Assembly: GCF_001570585.1 (NCBI RefSeq) | Contig: NZ_BBXF01000004.1 | Location: 1 to 64,000, forward strand | Reading direction: 5' to 3' | Origin: Herbidospora daliensis | Lineage (GTDB): Bacteria; Actinomycetota; Actinomycetes; Streptosporangiales; Streptosporangiaceae | DNA: 64,000 nt | Shown: piece by piece, positions 18,087 to 26,507 of the stretch | Layout of the letters: each line of letters starts with the position of its first letter | Position numbering within the stretch: the stretch's first letter is position 1 | Made by a program: the position numbers and the translations under genes | The notes under the pieces: generated by a model | The model's database searches: none | What the model was told of the DNA's origin: nothing | The model's input: the letters and a program-made list of their open reading frames with translations, nothing else

Positions 18087-18695
18087 GTGCGCATGCCACA
18101 GAGATCCGCGTTCGGGGTCTATGCCGCCCTGACCAGCCAGATCGCCTCCCTCGCGGCCTTGGTGGCCTTCGAGGAACTCCGCGGCCGCGACCTGGCCCTG
18201 CAGATCGCCGCCTTCGGCGGCGACCCGAAGGCCCCGGGAGCCGAAGCCGTCATCGGCGACGTGACCGTCTTCGCGGTCCTGGTGATGGCCGTGGTCGTCA
18301 CCACCATCGCGGCGGCGGCGACCTACCTCGGCTGGCTCGCCTCTGCGGCCCGCGTCCGCAAGCTGACCGCGACGGCGGCCTGGCTGATCCCCGTCGTCAA
18401 CCTGGTCGCCCCGGTGCTGCTGGCCGACCAGGCGTGGCGGGAACGCGCCAAGGAGTCGCGGCTGCGCTGGCTCGTGCTGGTGAGCGCGTGGTGGGTGGCG
18501 GGCCTGACGACGATCTCCCTGATCGTCGAGAGCGCCACCGCCCACACCAACCTGACGGGCCTGGGCCTGCGCGAACTGACGGCGGCGGGAGTGACGGCGC
18601 TGTTGTGCGCGGCGACGATCTGGGAGGTCTCGTCCCCCCGCGCCGTCCGCCTCCCCCGTCAGGCGATCGCCGCGATGTCCCCGTCGTCGAAGTAG
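18087..18695 (+). CDS. DUF4328-like membrane protein
   Basis: A 202-residue protein with four or five hydrophobic helices, including VFAVLVMAVVVTTIAAAATY, TATAAWLIPVVNLVAPVLL and LRWLVLVSAWWVAGLTTISL. TYLGWLASAARVRKLT followed by a proline-bearing helix and WRERAKESR resembles DUF4328 proteins; the function of the family is unknown. The GTG at 18087 has GGGGGAGAG upstream; ATG 18093 is possible. The 3' end overlaps the convergent higA end by 37 bp. Confidence 0.7.
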   Translation: MRMPQRSAFGVYAALTSQIASLAALVAFEELRGRDLALQIAAFGGDPKAPGAEAVIGDVTVFAVLVMAVVVTTIAAAATYLGWLASAARVRKLTATAAWLIPVVNLVAPVLLADQAWRERAKESRLRWLVLVSAWWVAGLTTISLIVESATAHTNLTGLGLRELTAAGVTALLCAATIWEVSSPRAVRLPRQAIAAMSPSSK

Positions 18696-18976
18696 ATCGA
18701 CTGGTGGTATCGCCCGCCCAGTGCGGCGGCATAGCGCACGAGAACATCATGTCCCGAGATCGAGCCCTGCTCGATCTCCGCTATCCGCTCTTCGGTGACC
18801 CCCATCCGGTTGGCGACCTGCTGCCGGGAGAGCCCACGCGACTGGCGGATTTCCGCGAGACGGTGCCCGAGCACTTCAGCCAGAAGCCGCTGCTTGCCCA
18901 GGGCCACCGCTTCTTCTCCCCCCACCCCTTCGACCAGATCGGCCCGGATGTCCTGCCACCGCGCATATCCGCTCAT
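18659..18976 (-). CDS. higA: HigA-type XRE antitoxin
   Basis: A 105-residue antitoxin when started at ATG 18976. MSGYARWQDIRADLVE and EALGK-like helices precede an XRE helix-turn-helix (LSRQQVANRMGVTEERIAEI, EQGSISGHDVLVRYAAALGG) and the typical end YFDDGDIAAIA. A GAGGAG ribosome site lies 7 bp upstream of this ATG. The frame is, however, open upstream into the toxin remnant, so a 199-residue toxin-antitoxin fusion starting at GTG 19258 is also possible. The ATGA at 18973-18976 shows that the antitoxin was once coupled to an intact toxin. Confidence 0.85.
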   Translation of the reverse strand: MSGYARWQDIRADLVEGVGGEEAVALGKQRLLAEVLGHRLAEIRQSRGLSRQQVANRMGVTEERIAEIEQGSISGHDVLVRYAAALGGRYHQSIYFDDGDIAAIA

Positions 18977-19258
18977 CGCCGCTGCTCCTCTTCGCGATCC
19001 CTCCCCGGCGACCAACAAGATGCATGCCCTCCATGGATCGAAGACGAAGAGGATACGTACCGTCCCTGGTCTGAGTTCTTTGAGATTACGGAGGCTCGAA
19101 CCAGAGATGACGTCAACCAGCGGCCGCCCAAGCCCGGGGCCGCAAGCGGCGAGCACGTCGATCGCTTCCACCACTCGCTTACGGGTTTCACGATCGAGGG
19201 CGAAGATCCATTCACGGACCTCATTTACCGCGTAGATGTCCCATTCATCATTCGACAC
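18977..19258 (-). pseudogene. higB: HigB-type RelE-fold toxin, internally deleted and fused in frame to higA
   Basis: The first 86 or so residues from GTG 19258 are a good HigB/Gp49-family toxin: DEWDIYAVNEVREWIFALD, GPGLGRPLVD, SLRNLKELRPGTVRILFVFD and PWRACILLVAGE. A normal toxin goes on for 25-35 more residues with a GDK...W..WY segment; here that is missing. Right after ILLVAGE the toxin's own C-terminus (DREEEQRR, stop at 18973-18975) appears in a different frame, and the original frame instead runs into higA. An out-of-frame deletion inside the toxin explains this. The product is either a dead toxin fragment or a natural toxin-antitoxin fusion. Confidence 0.75.
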
Positions 19259-19306
19259 TCACGGTAGTTTAGCGATCACCATATGCAATGGCGGCAAATC
19301 CACTGA

Positions 19307-22300
19307 TCAGGCGACCTTGCCCGAGCTGCCCATGCTGGCGTGCCACAACACCCGTTGCGGTTCCTTCACCCCCAGGTCCGCGTACGGCGACAGTTCGTAG
19401 CCGTTCTCGTAGGTGATCTTCTTGCCTCCGATGACCCCGCGACCCTCCTCCGGTCTCTCGGACAGGATCTCCCTGACCGCTTCGATGCCGCGAGTCCGCC
19501 ACAACCGGTCGAGGTCGGTCAGGTTCCAGGCGTGCAGGGCGCGCATCGAGATGCCCCTCCGGCCGGTACGCCGGATCACCCCCCGGGCCACCATCAGCCA
19601 CGAGCCGAACACGGTCGCCGCCGTGTGGGCCTGGACCGACTCGAAGAACGTCAGGTCGATCGGGCCGGTCGAGTCGTCGAGGGTCGTGAAGATGACGCGC
19701 TGGCCCGACCGTACCGCCGGGGTCTGGGTCGCCACCTTCACCCCGGCGACCAGGATCTCCGCGCCGTTGCGCTGTTTCAGCAGGTCACGGGCGCGGATCA
19801 CCCCCAGGGCGTCGAGGAAGTCGTCGTGGAAGGCGATCACGTGGCGGGTGACGTCCATGCCCAGGACGCTCAGTTCCGCCTCTACCGCCTCCGCTTCGCT
19901 CATCTCCGGGAGTTCTCCGGGGGTCACGTGGTCGGCGAAGTTCATCGGCAGCTGGCCCGAGCCCTGGCCGCCGGCCCGGTCGAGGGCGCCCACCTGGGCC
20001 ATCAGGTCGCGGCGGGTGAGGCGGCCGGGACGCCAGCGGGGTTCTCCCGGGCGCAGGCCGTGGACGGCGTCGAGGCCGCCGACCTCGATGACGTGTTCGG
20101 CCACCGGCCGCGACGGGCGGGCGCGCTCCCAGAAGTCGGCCATCGACACGTACGGCTGGCCGGCGATCATGCGGTCGACCTCGGCCTCGCTGATGCCCTT
20201 GATGGCGGAGAAGGGGACACGCAGGCCGTAGCCCCGGCCGAAGAGGGGCGGGTCGGCGAGGGCGGGGCCGAGTTTCTCCACGCGCCAGTCGCGCGCGGAG
20301 CGGTTGACGTCCAGGGGAAGGACCTCCACGCCGCACTGGCGGGCCTCGTCGAGGATGACGCGGTTGGGGTACATGCCCGGTTCGTGGGTGAGCACGCCGG
20401 CGAAGAAGGCGGCCGTGTGGTGGCGTTTCAGCCAGGCCGACTGGTAGGTCGGCAGGGCGAAGGCCGCCGCGTGGGCCTTGCAGAAGCCGAAGGCGCCGAA
20501 CGCGTCGAGCACGCGCCAGGTCGCCTCGACCGTCGCGGCGTCGAACTCGGGGCGCACGTTCAGCTCCCACCAGGCCCGGACGCGGGCGCGGCCGTCGGGT
20601 GAGGACAACGAGCGGCGGACCTTCTCGGCCTCGGACAGGCCGCAGCCGGTCATGACGTCGACGATCCTCAGGACCTGTTCGTGGAAGACCACGACGCCGT
20701 TGGTCTCGGCCAGCGCGGCGCGCAGTTCCGCGTGGGGGTAGACGGCCGCGCGGAAGCCGTGCCGAGACTCCAGGTAGGGGGTGACCATGTCGGAGTTGAC
20801 CGGGCCGGGGCGGAACAGCGAGATGTCCACGATCAGGTCGTGCATGGTGCGGGGTTCGAGCTTGGCGACGAGTTCGCGCTGGCCGGGCGACTCGATCTGG
20901 AAGCAGCCGATGGTCCGGCTCTCGCGCACCATGTCGTACGTCGCCGCGTCGTCGTGCGGCACCTCGTCGAGGGCCACGTCGGCGTCGTCGACCCGCTTGA
21001 TCTCGGTGAGCGCGTAGGCCAGCGCCGACTGCATGCGCACCCCCAGGACGTCGAGCTTCAGCAGCCCGGCGTCCTCGACGTCGTCCTTGTCGAACTGCGA
21101 CATGGGGAACTCCAGCAGGCTGCGTTCGACCGGGGTGCGGCCGCGCAGGCCCATGTTCCCGACCAGCACGCCGCACGGGTGCAGCGCGATGTGCCGGGGC
21201 AGGCCGTCGAGGCGTTCGGCCAGCCGGAAGACCGTCTCCAGGGCCCGGTCGTTGAGCCCGCTGTCGCGCAGCTCGGGCAGGTCGTCGAGGGCGGCGCGGA
21301 TCTGCTTGGCCCTGACGTGCGGGAACGCCTTGGCGATGGCGTCGATCTCGTGGGGCGGCAGGCCCATCGCGGCCCCCACGTCGCGGATGGCGCTGCGGGC
21401 CCGGTAGGTCTCCATCATCGACACGCAGGCGACGCGCGACTCCCCGTACCGGTCGAGGATGGCCCGGTAGCAGTCGAGGCGGCGGGCCGACTCGACGTCG
21501 ACGTCGATGTCGGGCAGCCCGACGCGGCCCTCGGACAGGAAACGCTCCATCAGCAGGCCGTGTTCGAGCGGGTCGACCTCGCCGATCTTGATCAGGTAGT
21601 TGACCAGGCTGCCGGCGCCCGAGCCCCGGATCGCGCAGCGGACGCCCATGCCGCGGATCATGTCGGTGATGCCGGCGACCGCGACGAAGTAGCCCGACAG
21701 GCGCTTCTTCTCGATGATCGCCAGTTCGGCGGCCAGCCGTTCGCGCGCCTCCCGCGACCGGCCGAGGCCGCGGTCGAGCAGGCCGTCTTCGCACCGGTGG
21801 CGCAGCAGCGGCACCGGGTCACCGCCGATCTCCGGCAGGTGCAGGCGGGGGTCGACCTCGTCGATCAGCGGCACGATCTCGACCGGGTCGAGCACGCACG
21901 CCTCGGCCGCGCGCCGGGTCACGCCCAGCAGCCGGCTCGCCCGCGCCCGGTCACCGCCGCACACCCGCAGGGCGACGCGGCCCATCTCCTCGGCGCTCTT
22001 CAGGTAGGCGTGCGACGACGACTCGACGTGGCGGCCGTGCAGCGGGACGAGTTTCCTGGCCGCGTCGAGCACGTTGCCGACCTGGTAGTCGGCCGGGTCG
22101 AGGTGGCGGACCGCGTTGGTGAGGATCGTGGGCAGCCCGAGGGAGTCGGCCAGGGCGAGCAGGTGGGTGGCGGTGTTGACGTCGCGGTAGCCGTACAGGT
22201 CGACGATCTCCACGGCGGTGCCCGGCACCGCCGCGCGCCAGCGTTGCAGCAGGTCGCGGGCCTGTTGGTCGCGGCGGGCCGCGACCGCGCGGCCGACCTC

Positions 22301-22687
22301 GGAGCGCGGGCCGAGCAGCACGATGAGGCGGCCGTCGGCGGCGTGGCGGCCGACCAGGTCCATGGTGACGCGGGGCTGCCCGCGGTCGCCCGCGTAGTGG
22401 GCGGCGGTGACCAGGCGGCACAGGTCGGCCCAGCCGTCGCGCCGGGCCAGGACCACGATCCGGTCGTCCTCGTCGGACATGGCGAGGTCGACGCCGACGA
22501 CCGCGCCGATGCCGGCCTCGTGACAGGCCCTCACGTGCTTGATCGCGCCGTAGAGGCCGTCGCGGTCGGTCAGCGCGAGGGCGTCCATGCCGTGTTCGAC
22601 CGCGCGCGCGACCAGGGCCGGCGGGAAGGCGGAGCCGTAGCGCAGCGAATAGGCGGAGGCGACGTGGAGGTGCTGGAACGGTCCCAT
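19307..22687 (-). CDS. dnaE2: Error-prone DNA polymerase III alpha subunit DnaE2
   Basis: A 1126-residue C-family polymerase that copies damaged DNA during the SOS response. Residues 1-210 or so form the PHP domain (FQHLHVASAYSLRYGSA; ALALTDRDGLYGA). The catalytic palm has GSGAGSLVNY, the aspartates of LPDIDVDVESARR and LFRPGPVNSDM. It ends with an HhH/OB region. The start at ATG 22687 is set by the conserved opening and by overlap with the upstream DUF6504 stop. No imuA' or imuB lies here. Two LexA boxes at 23012-23045 probably drive this operon. Confidence 0.95.
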   Translation of the reverse strand: MGPFQHLHVASAYSLRYGSAFPPALVARAVEHGMDALALTDRDGLYGAIKHVRACHEAGIGAVVGVDLAMSDEDDRIVVLARRDGWADLCRLVTAAHYAGDRGQPRVTMDLVGRHAADGRLIVLLGPRSEVGRAVAARRDQQARDLLQRWRAAVPGTAVEIVDLYGYRDVNTATHLLALADSLGLPTILTNAVRHLDPADYQVGNVLDAARKLVPLHGRHVESSSHAYLKSAEEMGRVALRVCGGDRARASRLLGVTRRAAEACVLDPVEIVPLIDEVDPRLHLPEIGGDPVPLLRHRCEDGLLDRGLGRSREARERLAAELAIIEKKRLSGYFVAVAGITDMIRGMGVRCAIRGSGAGSLVNYLIKIGEVDPLEHGLLMERFLSEGRVGLPDIDVDVESARRLDCYRAILDRYGESRVACVSMMETYRARSAIRDVGAAMGLPPHEIDAIAKAFPHVRAKQIRAALDDLPELRDSGLNDRALETVFRLAERLDGLPRHIALHPCGVLVGNMGLRGRTPVERSLLEFPMSQFDKDDVEDAGLLKLDVLGVRMQSALAYALTEIKRVDDADVALDEVPHDDAATYDMVRESRTIGCFQIESPGQRELVAKLEPRTMHDLIVDISLFRPGPVNSDMVTPYLESRHGFRAAVYPHAELRAALAETNGVVVFHEQVLRIVDVMTGCGLSEAEKVRRSLSSPDGRARVRAWWELNVRPEFDAATVEATWRVLDAFGAFGFCKAHAAAFALPTYQSAWLKRHHTAAFFAGVLTHEPGMYPNRVILDEARQCGVEVLPLDVNRSARDWRVEKLGPALADPPLFGRGYGLRVPFSAIKGISEAEVDRMIAGQPYVSMADFWERARPSRPVAEHVIEVGGLDAVHGLRPGEPRWRPGRLTRRDLMAQVGALDRAGGQGSGQLPMNFADHVTPGELPEMSEAEAVEAELSVLGMDVTRHVIAFHDDFLDALGVIRARDLLKQRNGAEILVAGVKVATQTPAVRSGQRVIFTTLDDSTGPIDLTFFESVQAHTAATVFGSWLMVARGVIRRTGRRGISMRALHAWNLTDLDRLWRTRGIEAVREILSERPEEGRGVIGGKKITYENGYELSPYADLGVKEPQRVLWHASMGSSGKVA

Positions 22688-22941
22688 CAATCCCACGCCC
22701 GCAGCAGCAGCCACGCGTCGGTGGCGGTGTCGTAGCGGAGTTCGTAGGTGCCCGACTGCGCCTCCACCCGCCAGAAGCGCCGTTCGCCGGGGTCGGTGGC
22801 GGAGGTCTTCCACCATTCCCGGGCCACCACCCAGTGGTCGAGGATCTGCCGGACCACATAAAGCCGGTCACGCCAGACGAACCTGACGGGCCGGCCGTCG
22901 CGGACCCACACCTCGATCGGATCGCCATACAGTCTGCTCAC
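22687..22941 (-). CDS. DUF6504 family protein, mutasome-associated
   Basis: An 84-residue protein: MSRLYGDPIEVWVRDGRPVR then FVWRDRLYVVRQILDHWVV and a C-terminal YDTATDAWLLLRAWD. This matches the small DUF6504 proteins that accompany dnaE2/imuB genes in actinobacteria; their function is not known. Its stop overlaps the dnaE2 start (TGATG), so it is the first gene of the SOS operon. Tandem LexA boxes lie 70-105 bp upstream. Confidence 0.85.
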   Translation of the reverse strand: MSRLYGDPIEVWVRDGRPVRFVWRDRLYVVRQILDHWVVAREWWKTSATDPGERRFWRVEAQSGTYELRYDTATDAWLLLRAWD

Positions 22942-23011
22942 GGACCTTCTCCCGATGGCTCCCAGTTGCCTGCGATCGCCACCCGGGGGAAGGGCGGGCG
23001 GTGCTGTACTC

Positions 23012-23045
23012 GAACATATGTTCTCAGGACGTTGAACGCAAGTTC
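23012..23045. promoter_or_regulatory. Two LexA (SOS) boxes
   Basis: GAACATATGTTC at 23012-23023 and GAACGCAAGTTC at 23034-23045 both match the Gram-positive/actinobacterial LexA box GAAC-N4-GTTC exactly; the second also has the favoured flanking G and A positions in part (TTGAAC...GTTCGA). Their starts are 22 bp apart, about two helical turns, so two LexA dimers could sit on one face. They lie between the leftward DUF6504-dnaE2 operon and the rightward kinase gene at 23101. Confidence 0.9.
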
Positions 23046-23100
23046 GAACGTCAGGGTATGACGTAGTTCATTTCCCCTGGTTTCTGTACGGTTGGTCGTC

Positions 23101-24705
23101 GTGGCGAACGAACCTCAGCAGATAGGGCCTTATCGCATCACCGGCCGGCTCGGCCGGGGCGGCATGGGCACCGTCTACCTCGGCCAGGATGACTCCGGCC
23201 GGAAGGTCGCCGTGAAGGTGATCAACGCCGAGTACAGCCAGCACGAGAACTTCCGAGTGAGGTTTCGCCGCGAGGCCGAGTCGGCCCAGCGGGTGCGCCG
23301 CTTCTGCACCGCCGCCGTGCTCGCCGCCGACCTCGACGGCGAGCAGCTCTACGTCGTCACCGAATACGTCGAGGGCCCCAACCTCGAACAGGCCGTGGAG
23401 AAGTCGGGCCCGCTGACCGGGTCGAGCCTGGAGGCCCTGGCGGTCGGCGTGGCCACCGCCCTGACCGCCATCCACTCCGCCGGCATCGTCCACCGCGACC
23501 TCAAGCCCTCCAACGTGCTGCTGTCCCCCGTCGGCCCCCGGGTGATCGACTTCGGCATCGCCCGCGCGCTCGACACCTTCGGCGGGGTCACCCACACCGG
23601 CGAGCTCGTCGGCACCCCCCGCTACATGGCGCCCGAGGTGCTGCGCGGCGAGGCGATCTCGCCCGCCTGCGACGTGTTCTCGTGGGGCTGCCTGGTGGCG
23701 TTCGCGGCCAGCGGCCGGGCCCCGTTCAACGGCGAGGCGCTGCCCGCCGTGATCTTCCAGGTGCTCAACTCCGAGCCGGTGCTCGACAACCTCGAACCGC
23801 AGATGCGCGACCTGGTGCGGACCGCCCTCGACAAGGAGCCGCGCAACCGCCCGAGCGCCCAGCAGCTCCTCGACAACATGGTCGGCCGGGTCAGCCCCGA
23901 GATCGCCCAGCACACGGTGGCGGAGACCTGGAAGCAGAGCGCGCCGTTGCGCCGCAGCACGGACAACCGCGGCCGGCTGATCGCCGGGGTCGCCGTCGCG
24001 GCGGCCGTCGCGGTGACGGCCGGCGTCATCGGGGTGCGCGCGCTGGCCGGGCCGGGCGGCCCGCCGGTCAACCTGGCCACCCTCTACCAGGAGGACTTCA
24101 CCACCAACGGCGACTGGCCCGGCACCTACGACCCCGGCTCGGGTTACGGCTTCGGCTACACCCCGCAGGGCACCTACGCGGTCGACCTGAACTCCGAGAG
24201 CCCCGAGAACGTCACCCCCGCGCCGATCCCGTTCGTGGCGGAGCAGGAGCCGACCCCCGGCCCGTCGCCGACCCCGGTCACCCCGCTCGGCGTGACCGTC
24301 GGCGTCGACGTCCAGACCGCCGACCTGGTCGGCAGCGGCGAATACGGCCTCTTCTGCCGCGCGTCCAAGGACAACTACAAGGACAACCGCTACGAGTTCC
24401 TGCTGACCAGCACCGGCGAGGCCCGCATCCGCCGGGTCGCCGGCGGTTCCGGGGGCATCATCGCCAGCGGCACCGTCGACGGGCTCACCGACAAGTTCAA
24501 CCTGTACGTCTCCTGCGACCCCGGCGAGGGCAGGTCCGTCGTGCTGAACATGTGGGTCAACGGGCAGCAGGTGCTGTCGCACACCGACACCAACGGCCTG
24601 CCCACCGGAGACATCGGCACCATCGGCCGCGTCCAGCCCGATGGGGAGTCGTCGATGAGGCTGGCCTTCGACAACTTCATACTCAGAGGACAACTGGACG
24701 GGTAG
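23101..24705 (+). CDS. Transmembrane Ser/Thr protein kinase
   Basis: A 534-residue PknB-type kinase. The kinase domain spans about residues 9-270: GRLGRGGMGTVYLG, VAVKVI, the catalytic HRDLKPSN, DFGIAR and GTPRYMAPE. One membrane helix follows at about 300-325 (LIAGVAVAAAVAVTAGVIGV). The extracellular part is a concanavalin-like (LamG-type) beta domain containing a Pro-rich insert (PTPGPSPTPVTP). The GTG at 23101 gives VANEPQQIGPYRI, a standard opening; a TTG at 23092 is possible. It is divergent from the SOS operon, and the nearer LexA box is about 55 bp upstream, so damage control of a kinase is conceivable. Confidence 0.9.
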   Translation: MANEPQQIGPYRITGRLGRGGMGTVYLGQDDSGRKVAVKVINAEYSQHENFRVRFRREAESAQRVRRFCTAAVLAADLDGEQLYVVTEYVEGPNLEQAVEKSGPLTGSSLEALAVGVATALTAIHSAGIVHRDLKPSNVLLSPVGPRVIDFGIARALDTFGGVTHTGELVGTPRYMAPEVLRGEAISPACDVFSWGCLVAFAASGRAPFNGEALPAVIFQVLNSEPVLDNLEPQMRDLVRTALDKEPRNRPSAQQLLDNMVGRVSPEIAQHTVAETWKQSAPLRRSTDNRGRLIAGVAVAAAVAVTAGVIGVRALAGPGGPPVNLATLYQEDFTTNGDWPGTYDPGSGYGFGYTPQGTYAVDLNSESPENVTPAPIPFVAEQEPTPGPSPTPVTPLGVTVGVDVQTADLVGSGEYGLFCRASKDNYKDNRYEFLLTSTGEARIRRVAGGSGGIIASGTVDGLTDKFNLYVSCDPGEGRSVVLNMWVNGQQVLSHTDTNGLPTGDIGTIGRVQPDGESSMRLAFDNFILRGQLDG

Positions 24706-24715
24706 GACAGGCCCC

Positions 24716-25663
24716 ATGCAAGCGATCATCGTCACCACACCAGGCGACTCTTCGGCTCTCGGCTACGCGGAGGTGCCCGACCCCGTCCCCGGGGAGGGCC
24801 AGGCCCTGGTCGGCGTCGCCGCGAGCGGCGTCAACTTCATCGACGTCTACTACCGCGAGGGCCGCTATCCGCTGCCCACCCCGTTCGTCCCGGGCTCCGA
24901 GGGCGCCGGCACGGTTCTGGCCGTCGGCCCCGGCGTCACCGAGGTCGCCGTGGGCGACCGGGTGGCCTGGGCCAACATCGTCGGCAGCTACGCCGAGAAG
25001 CAGATCGTGCCGGCCGAGCGGCTGGTGCCCGTCCCCGGCCACCTCGACCTCGACCTGGCGGCGGCGGTCCTGCTCCAGGGCATGACGGCCCACTACCTGA
25101 CCCACGCGACCCACGTGGTGCGCGAGGGAGACGTCGTGCTGGTGCACGCCGCCGCCGGGGGCATGGGCCTGCTGCTGACCCAGACCGCCAAGATGCGGGG
25201 CGCCCACGTGATCGCCACCGTGTCCTCCGACGCCAAGGAGAAGCTGGCCCGCGCGGCCGGCGCCGACGAGGTCCTGCGCTACGGCGACGTGGCCGCCGCC
25301 GTCCAGAAACGCTGCCATGTCGTGTACGACGGCGTCGGCGCCGCCACCTTCGAGGACTCCCTGGCCGCCCTGCGCCCCCGGGGCGTGCTGGCCCTCTTCG
25401 GCGCGGCCAGCGGCCCGGTCCCGCCGTTCGACCCCCAGCGGCTGAACGCGGCCGGATCGTTGTTCCTCACCCGCCCGACCCTGGGCCACTACGTCACCAC
25501 CCGCGCCGAACTGCTCGAACGGGCCGAAGACGTGCTGGGCTGGGTCGCCGACGGCTCGCTCGACGTGGCGGTCTACAACCGCTACCCCCTGGCCGACGCC
25601 AAGCGGGCCCACGACGACCTGGAAGGCCGCCGGACGACCGGCAAACTGCTCCTCATCCCTTGA
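24716..25663 (+). CDS. NADPH:quinone oxidoreductase (zeta-crystallin/QOR family)
   Basis: A 315-residue zinc-independent medium-chain dehydrogenase. It shows ASGVNFIDVYYREGRYP, PGSEGAGTVLAVGPGV and the NADPH-binding VLVHAAAGGMGLLLTQTAK. The C-terminal AHDDLEGRRTTGKLLLIP is typical of QOR. It reduces quinones by NADPH in the cytosol; the exact substrate is not set. It starts 10 bp after the kinase gene and is probably co-transcribed. Confidence 0.9.
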   Translation: MQAIIVTTPGDSSALGYAEVPDPVPGEGQALVGVAASGVNFIDVYYREGRYPLPTPFVPGSEGAGTVLAVGPGVTEVAVGDRVAWANIVGSYAEKQIVPAERLVPVPGHLDLDLAAAVLLQGMTAHYLTHATHVVREGDVVLVHAAAGGMGLLLTQTAKMRGAHVIATVSSDAKEKLARAAGADEVLRYGDVAAAVQKRCHVVYDGVGAATFEDSLAALRPRGVLALFGAASGPVPPFDPQRLNAAGSLFLTRPTLGHYVTTRAELLERAEDVLGWVADGSLDVAVYNRYPLADAKRAHDDLEGRRTTGKLLLIP

Positions 25664-25677
25664 CTAGGTTGGAAGAC

Positions 25678-26490
25678 GTGAACCAGACGGCGTTCGTACT
25701 CGGCGGCGGCGGGGTCCTCGGCGCCCACGAGGTGGGCATGCTGCGCGCCCTCGCCGAGGCCGGGATCAAGCCCGACCTCATCGTCGGCACCTCGGTGGGG
25801 GCGCTCAACGGGGTCGTGCTGGCGGCCAACCCGGTCGACGCCGTCGAACGGCTCAGCGACTTGTGGAGCACCCACATCGTGCGCACCGCGTTCGCCGGTT
25901 CGTGGATGACCCGCCTGTCCACCCTGGCCCGGACCGGCACCCACCTCCACCCGATCGACCCGCTGCGCCGCCTGCTGGGGGGCCACCTCCCCGACACGTT
26001 CGAAGACCTGGAGGTCCCCTTCCAGTGCGTCGCGGCGTCGATCCAGAAGGCCCGCGCCCACTGGTTCACCGAGGGTCCGCTGGCCGACGCGGTGCTCGCC
26101 TCCTGCGCGGTGCCGGGGCTGCTGCCGCCGGTCCGCATCGACGGCGAGCACTTCGTCGACGGCGGGCTGGTGCACAGCATCCCGGTCGGCCGCGCGGTGG
26201 CCCTGGGGGCGACCCGCATCTTCGTGCTGCACGTCGGCCGGATCGAGCGGCCCCTCGAACCCCCGGCGAAGCCGTGGGAGGTCGGCCTGGTCGCCTTCGA
26301 GATCGCCCGCCGCCACCGTTTCGCCGAGGAGATGGCCGCGTTGTCCGACGACATCGAGGTCCACGTGATGCCGGCGGCCTTCGGGGGCCGTCCGGGCCTG
26401 TCCGACCTCCGCTACCGCGACGCCTCCCGGATCGCCCGCCACGCGGGCCGCGCCTACGAGGCCTCCGCCGCCTATTTGGCAGACCTATGA
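25678..26490 (+). CDS. Patatin-like phospholipase (RssA-type)
   Basis: A 270-residue patatin-fold hydrolase with a Ser-Asp dyad. LGGGGVLGAHEVGMLRAL is the oxyanion-hole block, IVGTSVGALNG holds the nucleophile Ser in GxSxG, and FVDGGLVHSIPV holds the Asp in DGG. No signal peptide. The GTG at 25678 has GGAAG upstream and gives VNQTAFVLGGG. It lies in a row with the quinone oxidoreductase and the PlsC-like gene, suggesting a small lipid-turnover operon. Confidence 0.88.
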   Translation: MNQTAFVLGGGGVLGAHEVGMLRALAEAGIKPDLIVGTSVGALNGVVLAANPVDAVERLSDLWSTHIVRTAFAGSWMTRLSTLARTGTHLHPIDPLRRLLGGHLPDTFEDLEVPFQCVAASIQKARAHWFTEGPLADAVLASCAVPGLLPPVRIDGEHFVDGGLVHSIPVGRAVALGATRIFVLHVGRIERPLEPPAKPWEVGLVAFEIARRHRFAEEMAALSDDIEVHVMPAAFGGRPGLSDLRYRDASRIARHAGRAYEASAAYLADL

Positions 26491-26507
26491 ACTAAGGAGG
26501 CCCGGTC

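Noticed and set aside
19785-22735. Long frames antisense to or out of frame with dnaE2
   Set aside because: The dnaE2 frame has full family motifs; the others are composition artefacts.
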